A stretch of DNA of 55,755 nt from Treponema sp. (GCA_017464425.1 JAFUDX010000026.1:1-55755); one strand, 5' to 3'; counted from the stretch's first letter, positions 9,149-18,800 are shown. The notes: a model not told the origin generated them from the sequence alone. Numbers and translations: made by a program.

Positions 9149-9269
9149 AAATTTAATCCTAGGATTTTTTAACACAGTAAAAAAATTACCTTAAATTAAA
9201 GTATAATATTGAATATTATAACATCAAAATTCGAAAAATCAATATTTTAGTATATGAAATTTAATCCTA
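9149..9269 (+). promoter_or_regulatory. Direct-repeat pair upstream of the outer-membrane protein gene
   Basis: AAATTTAATCCTA occurs at 9149-9161 and again at 9257-9269, 108 bp apart, in the AT-rich gap before the gene at 9304. A TATAAT lies between them (9202-9207) without a clear -35. This layout would suit a regulator or looping site, but no binding protein is known. Confidence 0.35.
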
Positions 9270-9303
9270 CCTTTTATTTTCTTAATTCTTAAGGAGATTT
9301 CTT

Positions 9304-10092
9304 ATGAAAAAAATTTTTGTTTTTTCGGTTTTGTTTGGATTCGTGCTCTCCTCGCCGTTTGCTTCCTCGTTCACGAATTTTGACACAGGTTTCTCAAAAT
9401 TGGCATTGCGAGATATTTCCGAAAGTTCTAATTCAGACTTAGATGATGAATCTGAGGAGGCGGATTCTGCGACCTACAAAAGCACAAAACGCCTTCGCGG
9501 TTGGGCACATTCGCTTACGCTCGGTCTCTACATTCCAATCTCAGATTTCAAGATAGAGTATTCTGGATATAAACTCGATGCTGAACATACGGCTGTTGCC
9601 TTTTCGGTCGGCGGAATCTCAATGAATCTTGAGAATGGATTCACGCTCAAATATAACTATAACATCGGCGGAGGTCATACAGATGAAATTTGGCCAGATA
9701 TGAAACAAAATGGTTTTGACATGAGCTTCAACTTCGCGCTAGGTTGGGCACCGTTACGAAAAGAGCATTTCAGAATGGCTCTCCTCGCTGGTTTAGGCTA
9801 TCAGTTGGACTATATCTCAGGGGACGGACCGTATGAGGCTCAAAACGGAAAGTACTATACGGGGGAGTATTCAGACTTTCTTTGGGACTTAAACATCGGG
9901 GGAGAACTTTTGATGATAGCCCAATTCAACAAGCATTTCGGTCTTTACTTCGACTTGGGAATCAAAGGAATTCTGACGGGAAGTGATAAAGGTACCCTTA
10001 CCGATTTGACTGGACATAAAACCAATTATGATGCTGGAAAACTTTCGGGAAGCCGCGTAATTCCGTCATTTGGTGCCGTCATTTCATTTTAG
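9304..10092 (+). CDS. Putative outer-membrane beta-barrel protein
   Basis: 262 residues with a Sec signal peptide (about residues 1-21, ending near S-S-P-F-A-S-S). A short acidic Ser/Asp/Glu linker follows (about 40-58). The rest is alternating polar/hydrophobic aromatic strands typical of a small beta-barrel, ending in phenylalanine (V-I-S-F), the usual BAM-recognition end. AAGGAG lies 8 nt before the ATG. It probably sits in the outer membrane; ligand and function are unknown. The next gene, a PDZ lipoprotein, starts 21 bp later, so the two are likely co-transcribed and end at the shared terminator near 10908. Confidence 0.65.
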   Translation: MKKIFVFSVLFGFVLSSPFASSFTNFDTGFSKLALRDISESSNSDLDDESEEADSATYKSTKRLRGWAHSLTLGLYIPISDFKIEYSGYKLDAEHTAVAFSVGGISMNLENGFTLKYNYNIGGGHTDEIWPDMKQNGFDMSFNFALGWAPLRKEHFRMALLAGLGYQLDYISGDGPYEAQNGKYYTGEYSDFLWDLNIGGELLMIAQFNKHFGLYFDLGIKGILTGSDKGTLTDLTGHKTNYDAGKLSGSRVIPSFGAVISF

Positions 10093-10113
10093 GAAAAACA
10101 AGGAAGCGTATTT

Positions 10114-10887
10114 ATGAAGAAATTTTTGATTTTTGGCATTCCGCTGTTTTTTTTGCTGTTCTCTTGTTCTACTACAGGTGATTTGACGGCATTCTACGAG
10201 CCGTACCTTTCACCTGCTGATATTCCCTCATCGAGTCGGCTTGGCGAGGGAAAACCACAGATTTATGCCTCTAATGACATTGAAAATGATGTCCTTGCGT
10301 TCCGCTCTGACAATTACTATCGTGTCATGGGCTTGTGCAGTTTTACTGGTCCGAAATGGGACGAAGATGACTTGCGGGAAGGCATTGAAGATTTGTGTGA
10401 GGACACGGATTCAAAAATTGCGATTTATGGTCGGAGTTATCATTCGACACAAACTTCGACTTCAAGCTACACTTCAAGCCAGAGTCACTACAATTCGTTT
10501 ACGAAGACCTATAACACGACAACGACATCAACGCCGATAACGCACACATATGACAGGTACTACTACAAGATTTACACGCTCGCTCCTTATACAAAAAAGG
10601 AAATTGCGAATTGGCATCTAGGACTTGGTGTGCGTGACTTGACTCCCGAAGAGCGCAAAGAGTTAAAGCGAAATACGGGTGCATTTGTTGCAATCGTATA
10701 CAATAAATTCCCTGCGTTTTATGAGAATATGACATACGGGGATGTAATCATCAAGATAAACGGAACTACGGTGAATGATGCCTCTTCATTCCTCAAAATC
10801 GAGCGGGAACTTCAAAACGGCGATTCTGTTCAGCTCACCTATTTGAAAGACGGTGCAGAAAAAAACATTACGCTGACCGCCCAGTAA
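10114..10887 (+). CDS. PDZ-domain lipoprotein
   Basis: 257 residues. A short signal peptide ends in the lipobox L-L-F-S-C, with lipidated Cys18. A middle region (about 105-150) is very rich in Ser, Thr and Tyr and probably extended. The C-terminal 80 residues look like a PDZ fold: G-A-F-V-A-I-V, then Y-G-D-V-I-I-K-I-N-G-T-T-V and the closing L-T-Y-L-K-D-G. PDZ domains bind C-terminal peptides or help assemble protease and envelope complexes; no protease domain is present. The neighbour is a beta-barrel protein in the same operon, so a peripheral outer-membrane partner is plausible but inferred. Confidence 0.65.
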   Translation: MKKFLIFGIPLFFLLFSCSTTGDLTAFYEPYLSPADIPSSSRLGEGKPQIYASNDIENDVLAFRSDNYYRVMGLCSFTGPKWDEDDLREGIEDLCEDTDSKIAIYGRSYHSTQTSTSSYTSSQSHYNSFTKTYNTTTTSTPITHTYDRYYYKIYTLAPYTKKEIANWHLGLGVRDLTPEERKELKRNTGAFVAIVYNKFPAFYENMTYGDVIIKINGTTVNDASSFLKIERELQNGDSVQLTYLKDGAEKNITLTAQ

Positions 10888-10907
10888 AAAGGCTTCAGTG
10901 CCTGCAT

Positions 10908-10951
10908 AAAAATCCTCCAGATACACTGTGTATTCTGTGAGGATTTTTTTT
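10908..10951. terminator. Bidirectional terminator between the PDZ lipoprotein gene and nnr
   Basis: AAAAATCCTC (10908-10917) pairs with GAGGATTTTT (10939-10948). An inner stem ATACA/TGTAT (10921-10925, 10929-10933) extends it. The A/T runs on both flanks make it usable from both convergent genes. The nnr stop codon lies at its edge. Confidence 0.85.
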
Positions 10952-12428
10952 ATAAAGCGGTTGCCAGAATCAAATCGTATGGGGTCATTGCGTAGTCGCA
11001 CTGAATTTTGTGGGAGGCGAGGGCGTGCGCGAGGCTGGCGGTGATTGCGGCATCAATTGATTTTCGGTGCTGGGCGAGCAATGCCGCGACCATTCCGCTC
11101 AAAACATCTCCGCTGCCCGCTTTTGCAAGGCACGGGCTGCCGAGCGGGTTTATGAAAAGTTTGAATTTGTAGCCGTCAAAATACGCGATAATCGGGTTTG
11201 CGCCCTTCAAAACGAGCGTTTTTTTGGGGAATTTGCGGCAGAATTTTTCGGCAAGCTCCAAGCGGTTTATGATGACTTCTTCAAGCGAAAATTCTCCAAT
11301 ATCACAGTTTTTAAGAATCGCTTGGAATTCTTTTGGATGCGGCGTGAGGACGACACCTTTTTCCTTTTTTTCGAGGAAGGTTTTAAGCCCGCTCGCATAG
11401 CACGCATCGGCATCAATGACACAGCGGATGTTCGCGTGCTCCAAAATGTAGTCAAAATAAGGCTGAATGTTTTCGTCTTTTGTGCCCAAGCCCATTCCGA
11501 AAGCGATTGCGTTTGTTTTTTCTGGAATTTCAGAAGAAACCATAAGCTCAGGAAACATATCCAAGCCTTTTTTGGAAGAGTGTTTGTGAACAAGCGTGAC
11601 TAATCCTGCTCCAAATCGCAATGCCGCGCTGCCTGCGATTGCCGCCGCGCCTTGTTTTTCGCCAGAAGCCACAACCACATGCCCGAATGTGCCTTTGTTC
11701 ACATTGTGGAGCGTTCGGTGCGGAAGAAGCAAATCACTTTCTTCGAGCAGCATGCCTTTTACGAGATTCGCGTTGCTGGAATTTTCGTAGAGACGGCGGT
11801 TTACGCCCAATTCAGCGCATCGGATATTGCCCACAAAATCTTTTGCGGCATCACTGTAGAGACTGATTTTGAGCGCACCCATTGTAATCGTTAAGTCGGC
11901 GATGAATGCACCTTCTGCGACCGTTCCGTCTTCATGCAAACCTGTAGGAACATCACATGCGATTTTAAAGCACTCGCATGCATTCATATCACCCAGTGTG
12001 GCCTGTGTTTTTTCGTCTAAATCGCCATGAAATCCGCTTCCAAAAATGCAATCAACGATGATATCAGTAAATCGTAAATCATAAAAAGACAAATCTTCGC
12101 GCTTTACAAACCGAACACCGCATTTTTCTGCCCGTTCGGCCTGTAGTTTGCACAAGGAACTTTTTGGCTCAAAAAACTGAATAATGCTTACATCATAATC
12201 AAAACGCAATTTGCGTGAAAGCGTATAGCCGTCCGCACCATTGTTGCCACCGCCACAGAGAATAAGAATTTTTTGCGGTTTGCGGCGTTCTTCGCTCAGC
12301 GGATAGGGATTTCGGATAGCGTTTTCAAGAGCCATTGCCGCATTTTCCATCATAATTTCTTCTGAAAGACCATATGACGCACGGCATGACGCATCTAACT
12401 TTTGGGTTTCTAAATATAGTTTTTGCAT
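10950..12428 (-). CDS. nnr: Bifunctional NAD(P)H-hydrate repair enzyme (epimerase plus ADP-dependent dehydratase)
   Basis: 492 residues in two domains. The N-terminal YjeF epimerase domain (about 1-215) has the nucleotide loop C-G-G-G-N-N-G-A-D-G-Y and interconverts R- and S-NAD(P)HX. The C-terminal ribokinase-like dehydratase (about 225-492) has L-K-G-A-N-P and the catalytic block A-G-S-G-D-V-L-S-G-M. It uses ADP to turn S-NAD(P)HX back to NAD(P)H. The fusion is the normal bacterial form. There is no Shine-Dalgarno sequence. TAAAAT lies 9 nt before the ATG, so the mRNA may be almost leaderless. The gene stands alone, convergent with the PDZ lipoprotein gene. Confidence 0.92.
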   Translation of the reverse strand: MQKLYLETQKLDASCRASYGLSEEIMMENAAMALENAIRNPYPLSEERRKPQKILILCGGGNNGADGYTLSRKLRFDYDVSIIQFFEPKSSLCKLQAERAEKCGVRFVKREDLSFYDLRFTDIIVDCIFGSGFHGDLDEKTQATLGDMNACECFKIACDVPTGLHEDGTVAEGAFIADLTITMGALKISLYSDAAKDFVGNIRCAELGVNRRLYENSSNANLVKGMLLEESDLLLPHRTLHNVNKGTFGHVVVASGEKQGAAAIAGSAALRFGAGLVTLVHKHSSKKGLDMFPELMVSSEIPEKTNAIAFGMGLGTKDENIQPYFDYILEHANIRCVIDADACYASGLKTFLEKKEKGVVLTPHPKEFQAILKNCDIGEFSLEEVIINRLELAEKFCRKFPKKTLVLKGANPIIAYFDGYKFKLFINPLGSPCLAKAGSGDVLSGMVAALLAQHRKSIDAAITASLAHALASHKIQCDYAMTPYDLILATAL

Positions 12429-12501
12429 GATTGTTCTATTTTAGCACAGTTTCCCAATAATGCTAGTTTAAAATGAGAGATTTTAGAGATTTTTGCCCTG
12501 C

Positions 12502-14604
12502 TTATATCTTCTTGCTATCCTTTAAAATATCAATGACACCTTCGGGAGTTTTTGCCTGGAGCAGTGCCGTTCGTACTTCTTCGTGCAGTAAGGCTCCGGT
12601 AAAGGCGGACATTGCTCTCATGAGTGGGCCGGAATTCTCAATCGGCGAAACAAGCATTACGAAGATTTTTGAAAGTCCGCCGTCTAATGAATGGAAATCT
12701 ACGCCGTCTTTTTTGATTCCGATGGCAACGCAGGTTTCCTTTACGCCGTTCGTTTTGGTGTGCGGAATTGCGATTCCTTTTTCAAGCCCCGTGCTCATTG
12801 ATTTTTCGCGTTCTTTAAGCGCATTCAGAACTTCTGCTCGGTTTTCGACTACACCTGATTGGCACAAAAGCGTGACCATTTCGTTTAAAATGTCATCTTT
12901 TGAATTTCCCATGAGATTTGTTGAAATACAGGCCGGTTTGAGATAGCGTTTGATTGAGTCCGTAACGCGGTTCTCGGGGCTGGCAAATCCGTATTGAAGC
13001 GACTGAGTGTTTTTGAGTGCGGAAAGTGACTGCATTGACTTATTCAAACGGAGCATGATTTCGTAGAGTTCTCCCTTTACGAAGCCCATGTCTTTTTCGT
13101 CGGTCTCAATGATGAGGTTTGTTCCTTCCTCGCGGAGCGAAATTGCCGTGTCGCCGCGCCGCGCCGTGCAGATTCCGTCGGTAATGTTCATCATCTGCAC
13201 ATAAAAGCCTTCCGCACGCAAATCTCGGTGCAAAATGTCCATGACGAGGTGGGTGAGTTCCTGATTCTTAAAATCCCACTCAAACTGCTGGCTTTCAGAA
13301 GAAGCGACTTCTTTTTTTGTGCCGCGCCCTTTAATCGAAAGCGAAATGTTGAGAATCGGGGGAGCGACGAGCGTTGTCACGAGCGTCATCAGAATGACCA
13401 CGCCGAACAAATCCTGGTTCACAATCGGAAGCCCCGCCGCGTCTTTTGCCGTGAGACCGATTCCCGCGATAATGAGCGCGACTTCGCCACGCGGAATCAT
13501 GCCTGAGCCGATTCTAAAGCCGCCTTTGAGATTAAAGCCCAAGCCGAGCGCGGGTAAGCCACAGCCGAGTAATTTTGAAAGCACGGCAATGAGCGTGTAA
13601 ATTCCGCCGCAAATGAGCACATTTTTGCTGAACAATTTGGTGATGTCCACGCTCATGCCCGTGACCGCAAAGAAAATCGGCACGAAAAATTTGTAGAGCG
13701 AGTGGATTTTTTCTTGAATCACGGGCGCGATGTCCGTTCCTGAGAGTGCAAGCCCCGTCGTGTATGCTCCGATAATCATTGCGATGCTTTCTTTTTCAAA
13801 AAATCCCGCGAGCAAAAAGGCGACACCGAGCGCGGCGATTGAAAAATCCGTTGCCCCGCCGAAAAGCCGCACGAATCGGGCGATTTTTTTGGAAAGAAGA
13901 ATGAACACGACCGTCGCCACGAGCCAAATGCCGAACGCTTTGAGCGCGATTAAGCCGATTTTTCCGCCTGAGAGCGTTGCCCCCGTGCCGAGCGCGGAGA
14001 CAATTCCCATCACGACGGCGAGAAGCACAATTCCGAGCACATCGTCAAAGACCGCCGCCGCCAAAATCGTAACGCCTTCGGGAGAATCCATTTTCTTTTT
14101 ATCTGAAAGAATGCGTGCGGTGATTCCAACCGATGTTGCCGTGGACATGATTCCCAAGAAGAGGCACTTGATGTCAAACAAGCCCGAACAGTCGATTCCC
14201 AAAATCGGCAGAATGAACATGGCACAGCCCGCGCCGAAGAAAAACGACACCACAACGCCGCCCAAACCGATGATTCCGCCCGAAACCGAATATTTGATGA
14301 AAAGCGAAAGGTCGGTCTCCAAGCCGGAAGAAAAAAGCAATATAATAGAAGCAATCTGCGCAAACGCGTACAATTCGGGCGAGACCGCGCCCGCAAGCGA
14401 TTCCGTAACGCCAAAAATCCCGTTTGGAAAGCCCGGAAGCACGATTCCGCCGAGCGCGAACGGCCCGATGATGATTCCCGAAATGAGTTCGCCCAAAACC
14501 GAGGGAATGCCCACGCGAGCCGCCAATTTTCCGAAAATCCGTGCGGCAAAAATGATGACTGCAAGTTGAAAAACAAGATTCGTGATGATTTCTGTGATGT
14601 CCAT
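12502..14604 (-). CDS. CPA2-type cation/proton antiporter with C-terminal PTS EIIA domain
   Basis: 700 residues from ATG 14604, which has GGAG about 11 nt upstream. A longer TTG start at 14658 would overlap a TATAAT at 14665-14670 and lacks a ribosome site. Residues about 1-425 are 12-13 membrane helices with family motifs E-L-I-S-G-I-I-I-G-P and A-V-F-D-D-V-L-G-I (acidic pair in the ion site). A linker domain (about 450-545) is soluble and unassigned. The last 150 residues are a fructose/nitrogen-type EIIA domain with the phospho-acceptor I-P-H-T-K. Such fusions suggest that phosphotransfer state gates Na+ or K+/H+ exchange; that link is inference. The ion cannot be named from sequence. The gene diverges from the SBP gene at 14840. 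Confidence 0.88.
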   Translation of the reverse strand: MDITEIITNLVFQLAVIIFAARIFGKLAARVGIPSVLGELISGIIIGPFALGGIVLPGFPNGIFGVTESLAGAVSPELYAFAQIASIILLFSSGLETDLSLFIKYSVSGGIIGLGGVVVSFFFGAGCAMFILPILGIDCSGLFDIKCLFLGIMSTATSVGITARILSDKKKMDSPEGVTILAAAVFDDVLGIVLLAVVMGIVSALGTGATLSGGKIGLIALKAFGIWLVATVVFILLSKKIARFVRLFGGATDFSIAALGVAFLLAGFFEKESIAMIIGAYTTGLALSGTDIAPVIQEKIHSLYKFFVPIFFAVTGMSVDITKLFSKNVLICGGIYTLIAVLSKLLGCGLPALGLGFNLKGGFRIGSGMIPRGEVALIIAGIGLTAKDAAGLPIVNQDLFGVVILMTLVTTLVAPPILNISLSIKGRGTKKEVASSESQQFEWDFKNQELTHLVMDILHRDLRAEGFYVQMMNITDGICTARRGDTAISLREEGTNLIIETDEKDMGFVKGELYEIMLRLNKSMQSLSALKNTQSLQYGFASPENRVTDSIKRYLKPACISTNLMGNSKDDILNEMVTLLCQSGVVENRAEVLNALKEREKSMSTGLEKGIAIPHTKTNGVKETCVAIGIKKDGVDFHSLDGGLSKIFVMLVSPIENSGPLMRAMSAFTGALLHEEVRTALLQAKTPEGVIDILKDSKKI

Positions 14605-14839
14605 GAAAAAAGTAACTCCAAAAAATGATAGGCACGCAACATTTGTTGCTCTGTCCAATGGAGCATTATAGTATCAGAAAATTGAAAATGATGTAATACT
14701 TTTGCAAAAAATACAAATTTTTTGCGTATTTTGCGCTTTTGTGATGCTTGTTCCGCTGCATTTGTTTGGCATCTTTCTTATGCGTTTGCGTTTTTGTGAT
14801 ATTGTTAAAATTTGCCACACATGATACTATTTTAAGGTT

Positions 14840-16330
14840 ATGAAGAAATCATTTTTTCTTTCTATTATTGTTTCTCTGATTCTGATTTGTGCCTCGTGTG
14901 CTGGTGGCAATTCTAAAGATGTGCTTCGCATGAATGTTTCTTCTGAGCCAGATTCGTTTTTTCCGTGGGAATCTGCTGCTGCTGATACTGCTGCCATTCT
15001 TTACAATATTTTTGACGGCCTCTTGTCTTTCGACACTCGTGGCAAACTTCATCCTGCCCTGTGCGAGTCTTATGAAATTTCAGACGATAAACTTACCTAT
15101 ACATTCCATCTTCGGCATGGCGTAAAATTCCACGATGGCAAGGATTTTACAAGCCGTGATTGTGTCTGGACATACGAAAATCTGGCCGGTCTGAACGGAA
15201 AATCTCCTAAAAATGATTTGATGGCTCGTTCTGTCGAAAGCATTTCTGCGCCCGATGGATTCACATTTGTCATTAAAACAAAAGAAAAACTTGGCGGATT
15301 CATTGCGCTCGCGATTGCGCCGATTTTGCCAGAAGGATATTTAAATCATGCGGAACAGCCTGTGGGAACGGGGGCATATAAATTTGTCGAATATCAGCTT
15401 CATCAAAAAGTCGTGCTTGAAAAAAACGAAAATTACTGGAATCAAGAAAATCAGCCTTCCATTCCTAAAATCGAAATTTATGTGATGTCCGATGAAAACG
15501 CAATTCTTTCGGCATTGCAGGCAAAGCAGCTCGATATTGGGCAAATGCTTTCTGCTGAAAATGCAAAAACACTGCAAAATAAATTCCAGCTTTTTTCTGC
15601 TCCTCAAAACATGGTTCAAGTTTTGGGCTTAAACAATTCTGTTAAACCGCTCGATAATCCGCTTGTCCGCCAGGCAATTACTATGGCAATCAATAAAGAT
15701 GAAATCATTGAAGGTGCAATGGGGGGATTCGGTACAAAACTGTACAGCAATTTTTCTCCGATTCTTGGCACGTTCTATAATGACCGCCTTTCTGAAATCT
15801 ATAAAAACGATGTGGTGGTGGCAAAGGCGATTTTAAATAGTGTGGGCTATCCAAACGGATTTAATCTTGAAATCACAGTTCCGGGAAACTATCGAACTCA
15901 TGTTGATACAGCCCAGATTATCGCAAATCAGCTTTCAAAAATCGGAATCACCTGTAAAATCAAAACGGTTGAATGGACGACTTGGCTTGATTCGGTCTAT
16001 ACCAAATTTGACTATCAGGCGACGGTAATTGCCTTTGGTGGCAAACTGGATCCTTCCGAAGTTCTTCAGCGGTATTATTCTACCTACAAACGAAATTTTA
16101 CCCGCTATAACAATCCTGTGTTTGACGAAACATTTGAAAAAGCAAATCTTGAGACCGATACGGCAAAACGAATCAAGTATTACAAATACTGTCAGGAATT
16201 GCTTACAAAATCTGCGCCTGCGGTGTTCATTGCCGACCCGAACAACACGGTCTTGCTCAGAAAAGATGTGCGGGGATATGAAGTGTATCCTGTGCTGTTC
16301 TATAATTTTGCGAAGATGAGCTTTGAGTAA
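14840..16330 (+). CDS. ABC transporter substrate-binding lipoprotein, peptide/opine family (SBP_bac_5)
   Basis: 496 residues. A hydrophobic signal peptide ends in I-C-A-S-C, giving lipidated Cys20. The family 5 solute-binding fold is recognisable from F-D-G-L-L-S-F-D, Y-T-F-H-L-R-H-G-V-K-F-H-D-G and V-R-Q-A-I-T-M-A-I-N-K-D. These proteins deliver oligopeptides, nickel or sugars to a Dpp/Opp-type importer. A single permease follows 24 bp downstream, but no second permease or ATPase is present in the window. Partners must be encoded elsewhere or have been lost. A weak AAGG precedes the ATG. The substrate is unknown. Confidence 0.9.
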   Translation: MKKSFFLSIIVSLILICASCAGGNSKDVLRMNVSSEPDSFFPWESAAADTAAILYNIFDGLLSFDTRGKLHPALCESYEISDDKLTYTFHLRHGVKFHDGKDFTSRDCVWTYENLAGLNGKSPKNDLMARSVESISAPDGFTFVIKTKEKLGGFIALAIAPILPEGYLNHAEQPVGTGAYKFVEYQLHQKVVLEKNENYWNQENQPSIPKIEIYVMSDENAILSALQAKQLDIGQMLSAENAKTLQNKFQLFSAPQNMVQVLGLNNSVKPLDNPLVRQAITMAINKDEIIEGAMGGFGTKLYSNFSPILGTFYNDRLSEIYKNDVVVAKAILNSVGYPNGFNLEITVPGNYRTHVDTAQIIANQLSKIGITCKIKTVEWTTWLDSVYTKFDYQATVIAFGGKLDPSEVLQRYYSTYKRNFTRYNNPVFDETFEKANLETDTAKRIKYYKYCQELLTKSAPAVFIADPNNTVLLRKDVRGYEVYPVLFYNFAKMSFE

Positions 16331-16354
16331 GTGCTGAATTTTAAAAACTGAGAG

Positions 16355-17320
16355 ATGTTTTATTTACGAAAAATTCTTAATTTCTTTACGACTCTCATTC
16401 TTATTTCACTCCTGACTTTTTTTGTGTTTCAATTGTTGCCTGGAAATGCGGCACTTGCCGTTTTGGGTGTGGATGCCGACCCTGGCCAAATTGCTTCCTT
16501 TGAAGAAAAAATGGGCTTGGATAAACCTGTGGCAGAACGCTATGCCTTGTGGATTTGTAATGCCGTGCGCGGTGATTTGGGAATTTCCTACCAATATAAT
16601 CAGAGCGTTTCCCGTCTTATCGGTGGCAGTTTTTCCGTTACGCTCAGTCTGGCACTTCTTTCGCTCGTCTTTACGGTTTTCATCGGCTTTTCATTTGGAT
16701 TTTTGTATGCGTATATCCGAAAAAGCGTGTTTTTTAGGCCGCTGATGGCATTTCATCAGGTGTGGTTTTCAATTCCATCGTTTTGTACGGCTCTTCTTTT
16801 GATTTTGATTTTTGCGGTTATGCTCGGAATTTTTCCGTCGATGGGATATTCACCGATTTCAAATGGATTTTTTCAGTGGCTTCATTCGCTCGTGCTTCCT
16901 GCATTTTCGCTTTCTTTGGGGTCTGGCGCGATTCTTGCCCGCTACATCACAACGAGTATTTTAAATCAAGAAAAACAGGATTATGTGCGTACGGCTCGCA
17001 GCAAGGGCATGGGTGAGGGCAGGGTGATTTTGATTCATATTTTACCGAATGCGCTTTTGCCGTCAATCACGACGCTCGGACTTATTATGACAGAAATTTT
17101 GGGCGGGAGCATTATCATTGAGAATGTGTTTTCCCTTCCTGGAATCGGGCGGCTCGTTGCTTCTTCAATTCTGACCCGCGATTTTCCGTTGATTCAGGGG
17201 CTTGTGCTGTATCTTGCTTTTATCACGCTTTTATGCAATACGCTTGTCGATTTTTTCTATTCGATTGTTGATCCCAGAATAAGAAATAAAAATTACGCTA
17301 TTGAAAAATCATCAAATTAG
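16355..17320 (+). CDS. ABC transporter permease, DppB/OppB type
   Basis: 321 residues with six predicted membrane helices and the DppB-like N-terminus (a helix, then a large periplasmic loop containing D-P-G-Q and G-D-L-G-I-S-Y). The EAA-type coupling loop reads R-T-A-R-S-K-G-M-G and contacts the missing ATPase. It forms an operon with the preceding binding protein. The usual order is SBP, DppB, DppC, DppD, DppF, but here phosphofructokinase follows directly after 47 bp, so the operon is incomplete. The promoter of pfk overlaps the last codons of this gene. Confidence 0.9.
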   Translation: MFYLRKILNFFTTLILISLLTFFVFQLLPGNAALAVLGVDADPGQIASFEEKMGLDKPVAERYALWICNAVRGDLGISYQYNQSVSRLIGGSFSVTLSLALLSLVFTVFIGFSFGFLYAYIRKSVFFRPLMAFHQVWFSIPSFCTALLLILIFAVMLGIFPSMGYSPISNGFFQWLHSLVLPAFSLSLGSGAILARYITTSILNQEKQDYVRTARSKGMGEGRVILIHILPNALLPSITTLGLIMTEILGGSIIIENVFSLPGIGRLVASSILTRDFPLIQGLVLYLAFITLLCNTLVDFFYSIVDPRIRNKNYAIEKSSN

Positions 17321-17329
17321 ACTTAAAAT
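17301..17329 (+). promoter_or_regulatory. Promoter of phosphofructokinase gene
   Basis: TTGAAA (17301-17306), 17-bp spacer, TAAAAT (17324-17329). The -35 box lies inside the end of the permease gene. AAAGGAG precedes the ATG at 17368. Confidence 0.6.
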
Positions 17330-17367
17330 ATACTATTAGTTTCTCTGCAAAAGGAGCGAATCATCTT

Positions 17368-18762
17368 ATGGAAGAAAAATTTGATTTTACGGTAGAACAA
17401 CTTGGTGAGTGCAAAGTTCCCTCGCCAATCGAATTGGAGCGGGAGCATGGAAAATTCCGAGCAAACTATGTTCAGGATACTTCATTTGTCCGCTACAAGG
17501 TTAATGTTTTTGATGCAAACTCAACGGTGAATGAGCGCACGACTGACAACCTCATGCAAAAAGCAGGTCCGCGTGAATTCATCTATTTCAATCCGGCTCA
17601 TGTAAACGCGGGCATTTGTACCTGCGGCGGCTTGTGTCCGGGTCTTAATGATGTAATCCGTGCGGTGGTGCGCTGCTTGTGGTTCCGATACGGTGTCAAA
17701 CGAATTCGCGGATTCCGCTATGGCTTTAAAGGCTTTTTTGCTGATTCTGGCTATGACACGGTTGAGCTCACTCCAAAAGTAGTCGACGACATTCACAAAA
17801 ACGGCGGTTCTTTCTTGGGAACGAGCCGTGGTGGCGGAAACCGTGTTGCCGACATTGTTGATGCGGTTGAGTCTTTGAGCATCAACATGCTCTTTATCGT
17901 CGGTGGCGACGGCACTCAGCGCGGTGCACTTGATGTTGCCCGTGAAGTCGAAAAGCGCGGGCTTAAAGTTGCTGTGGTCGGTATTCCAAAAACCGTTGAC
18001 AACGACCTTCTCTTCATTGACCGCTCATTCGGTTTTGAAACGGCTGTCGAAAAGGCACGCGAGGCAGTCGATGCTATCCACATGGAAGCAGAATCTCAGG
18101 TGAACGGTATTGGCGTGGTTAAGCTCATGGGGCGCGAATCAGGCTTCATCGCCACTTCTACGGCTCTCTCTAGCCACGAAACAAATTTCTGTCTTATCCC
18201 AGAAGTTCCGTTCGATTTGGACGGACCAAACGGCTTCCTCTCTCACCTTGAAAAACGCCTTGAAAAGCGTGGCCATGCGGTCGTTATCGTTGCCGAAGGC
18301 GCAGGTCAGGAGCACATGCAGGCTACCAACGAAAAAGACGCTTCGGGCAACAAACGCCTTTCTGACATCGGCGTGTTCCTCTGTAACAAAATCAACGAAT
18401 ATTTTGCGCAAAAGAACATTCATGTCAATCTTAAGTATGTTGACCCAAGCTATCAGGTTCGCTCGGCTGTCACTACGGCAAACGACTCAATCTATTGCGA
18501 ACGATTGGGAAACAACGCGGTTCATGCGGCAATGGCAGGCAAAACAAAGTGTGTCGTCGGTTTGGTTCACGACAAATATGTCATCATTCCAACCGAAATG
18601 GTCACCCGCAAGCGAAACACTGTCGATCCCGAAGGTGCACTCTGGCGTGACGCGCTCGACGCAACGGGTCAGCCAATTCTCATGGTGAACAACATTCAGT
18701 CAGTCATTGAGCATATGAAGCGAAATGCAGAAGGCTCTGACAAAAAATCAGAAAGCAAATAA
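17368..18762 (+). CDS. pfkA: 6-phosphofructokinase (group III-like, probably ATP-dependent)
   Basis: 464 residues, longer than the 320-residue E. coli type and similar to the 450-460-residue spirochete/trypanosomatid type. Motifs: G-G-L-C-P-G-L-N near residue 90, [17 protein letters not shown] and M-G-R-E-S-G-F-I-A. In this family G-G-D-G favours ATP, whereas pyrophosphate enzymes usually have G-G-D-D. The Lys in P-K-T-V-D-N-D is shared with pyrophosphate enzymes and with the ATP enzymes of trypanosomes. I therefore favour ATP, with doubt. It phosphorylates fructose 6-phosphate in glycolysis. Own promoter and strong terminator make it monocistronic, and codon use suggests good expression. Confidence 0.9.
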   Translation: MEEKFDFTVEQLGECKVPSPIELEREHGKFRANYVQDTSFVRYKVNVFDANSTVNERTTDNLMQKAGPREFIYFNPAHVNAGICTCGGLCPGLNDVIRAVVRCLWFRYGVKRIRGFRYGFKGFFADSGYDTVELTPKVVDDIHKNGGSFLGTSRGGGNRVADIVDAVESLSINMLFIVGGDGTQRGALDVAREVEKRGLKVAVVGIPKTVDNDLLFIDRSFGFETAVEKAREAVDAIHMEAESQVNGIGVVKLMGRESGFIATSTALSSHETNFCLIPEVPFDLDGPNGFLSHLEKRLEKRGHAVVIVAEGAGQEHMQATNEKDASGNKRLSDIGVFLCNKINEYFAQKNIHVNLKYVDPSYQVRSAVTTANDSIYCERLGNNAVHAAMAGKTKCVVGLVHDKYVIIPTEMVTRKRNTVDPEGALWRDALDATGQPILMVNNIQSVIEHMKRNAEGSDKKSESK

Positions 18763-18768
18763 AACGAA

Positions 18769-18800
18769 GGGGCTGTTCAAACGAGCAGCCCCTGTTTTTT
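18769..18800. terminator. Terminator between pfkA and the convergent glycosidase gene
   Basis: GGGGCTG (18769-18775) pairs with CAGCCCC (18786-18792), followed by TGTTTTTT. The minus-strand flank is less T-rich, so it mainly serves pfkA. Confidence 0.85.

Noticed and set aside
13730..14569. Plus-strand ORF (279 codons) opposite the antiporter
   Set aside because: Low-complexity Ser/Pro/Ala translation in the shadow of clear membrane-helix coding sequence; no ribosome site.
14605..14658. Longer TTG start for the antiporter
   Set aside because: It lacks a ribosome site and sits just beside a TATAAT; the ATG at 14604 begins the membrane protein normally and has GGAG.
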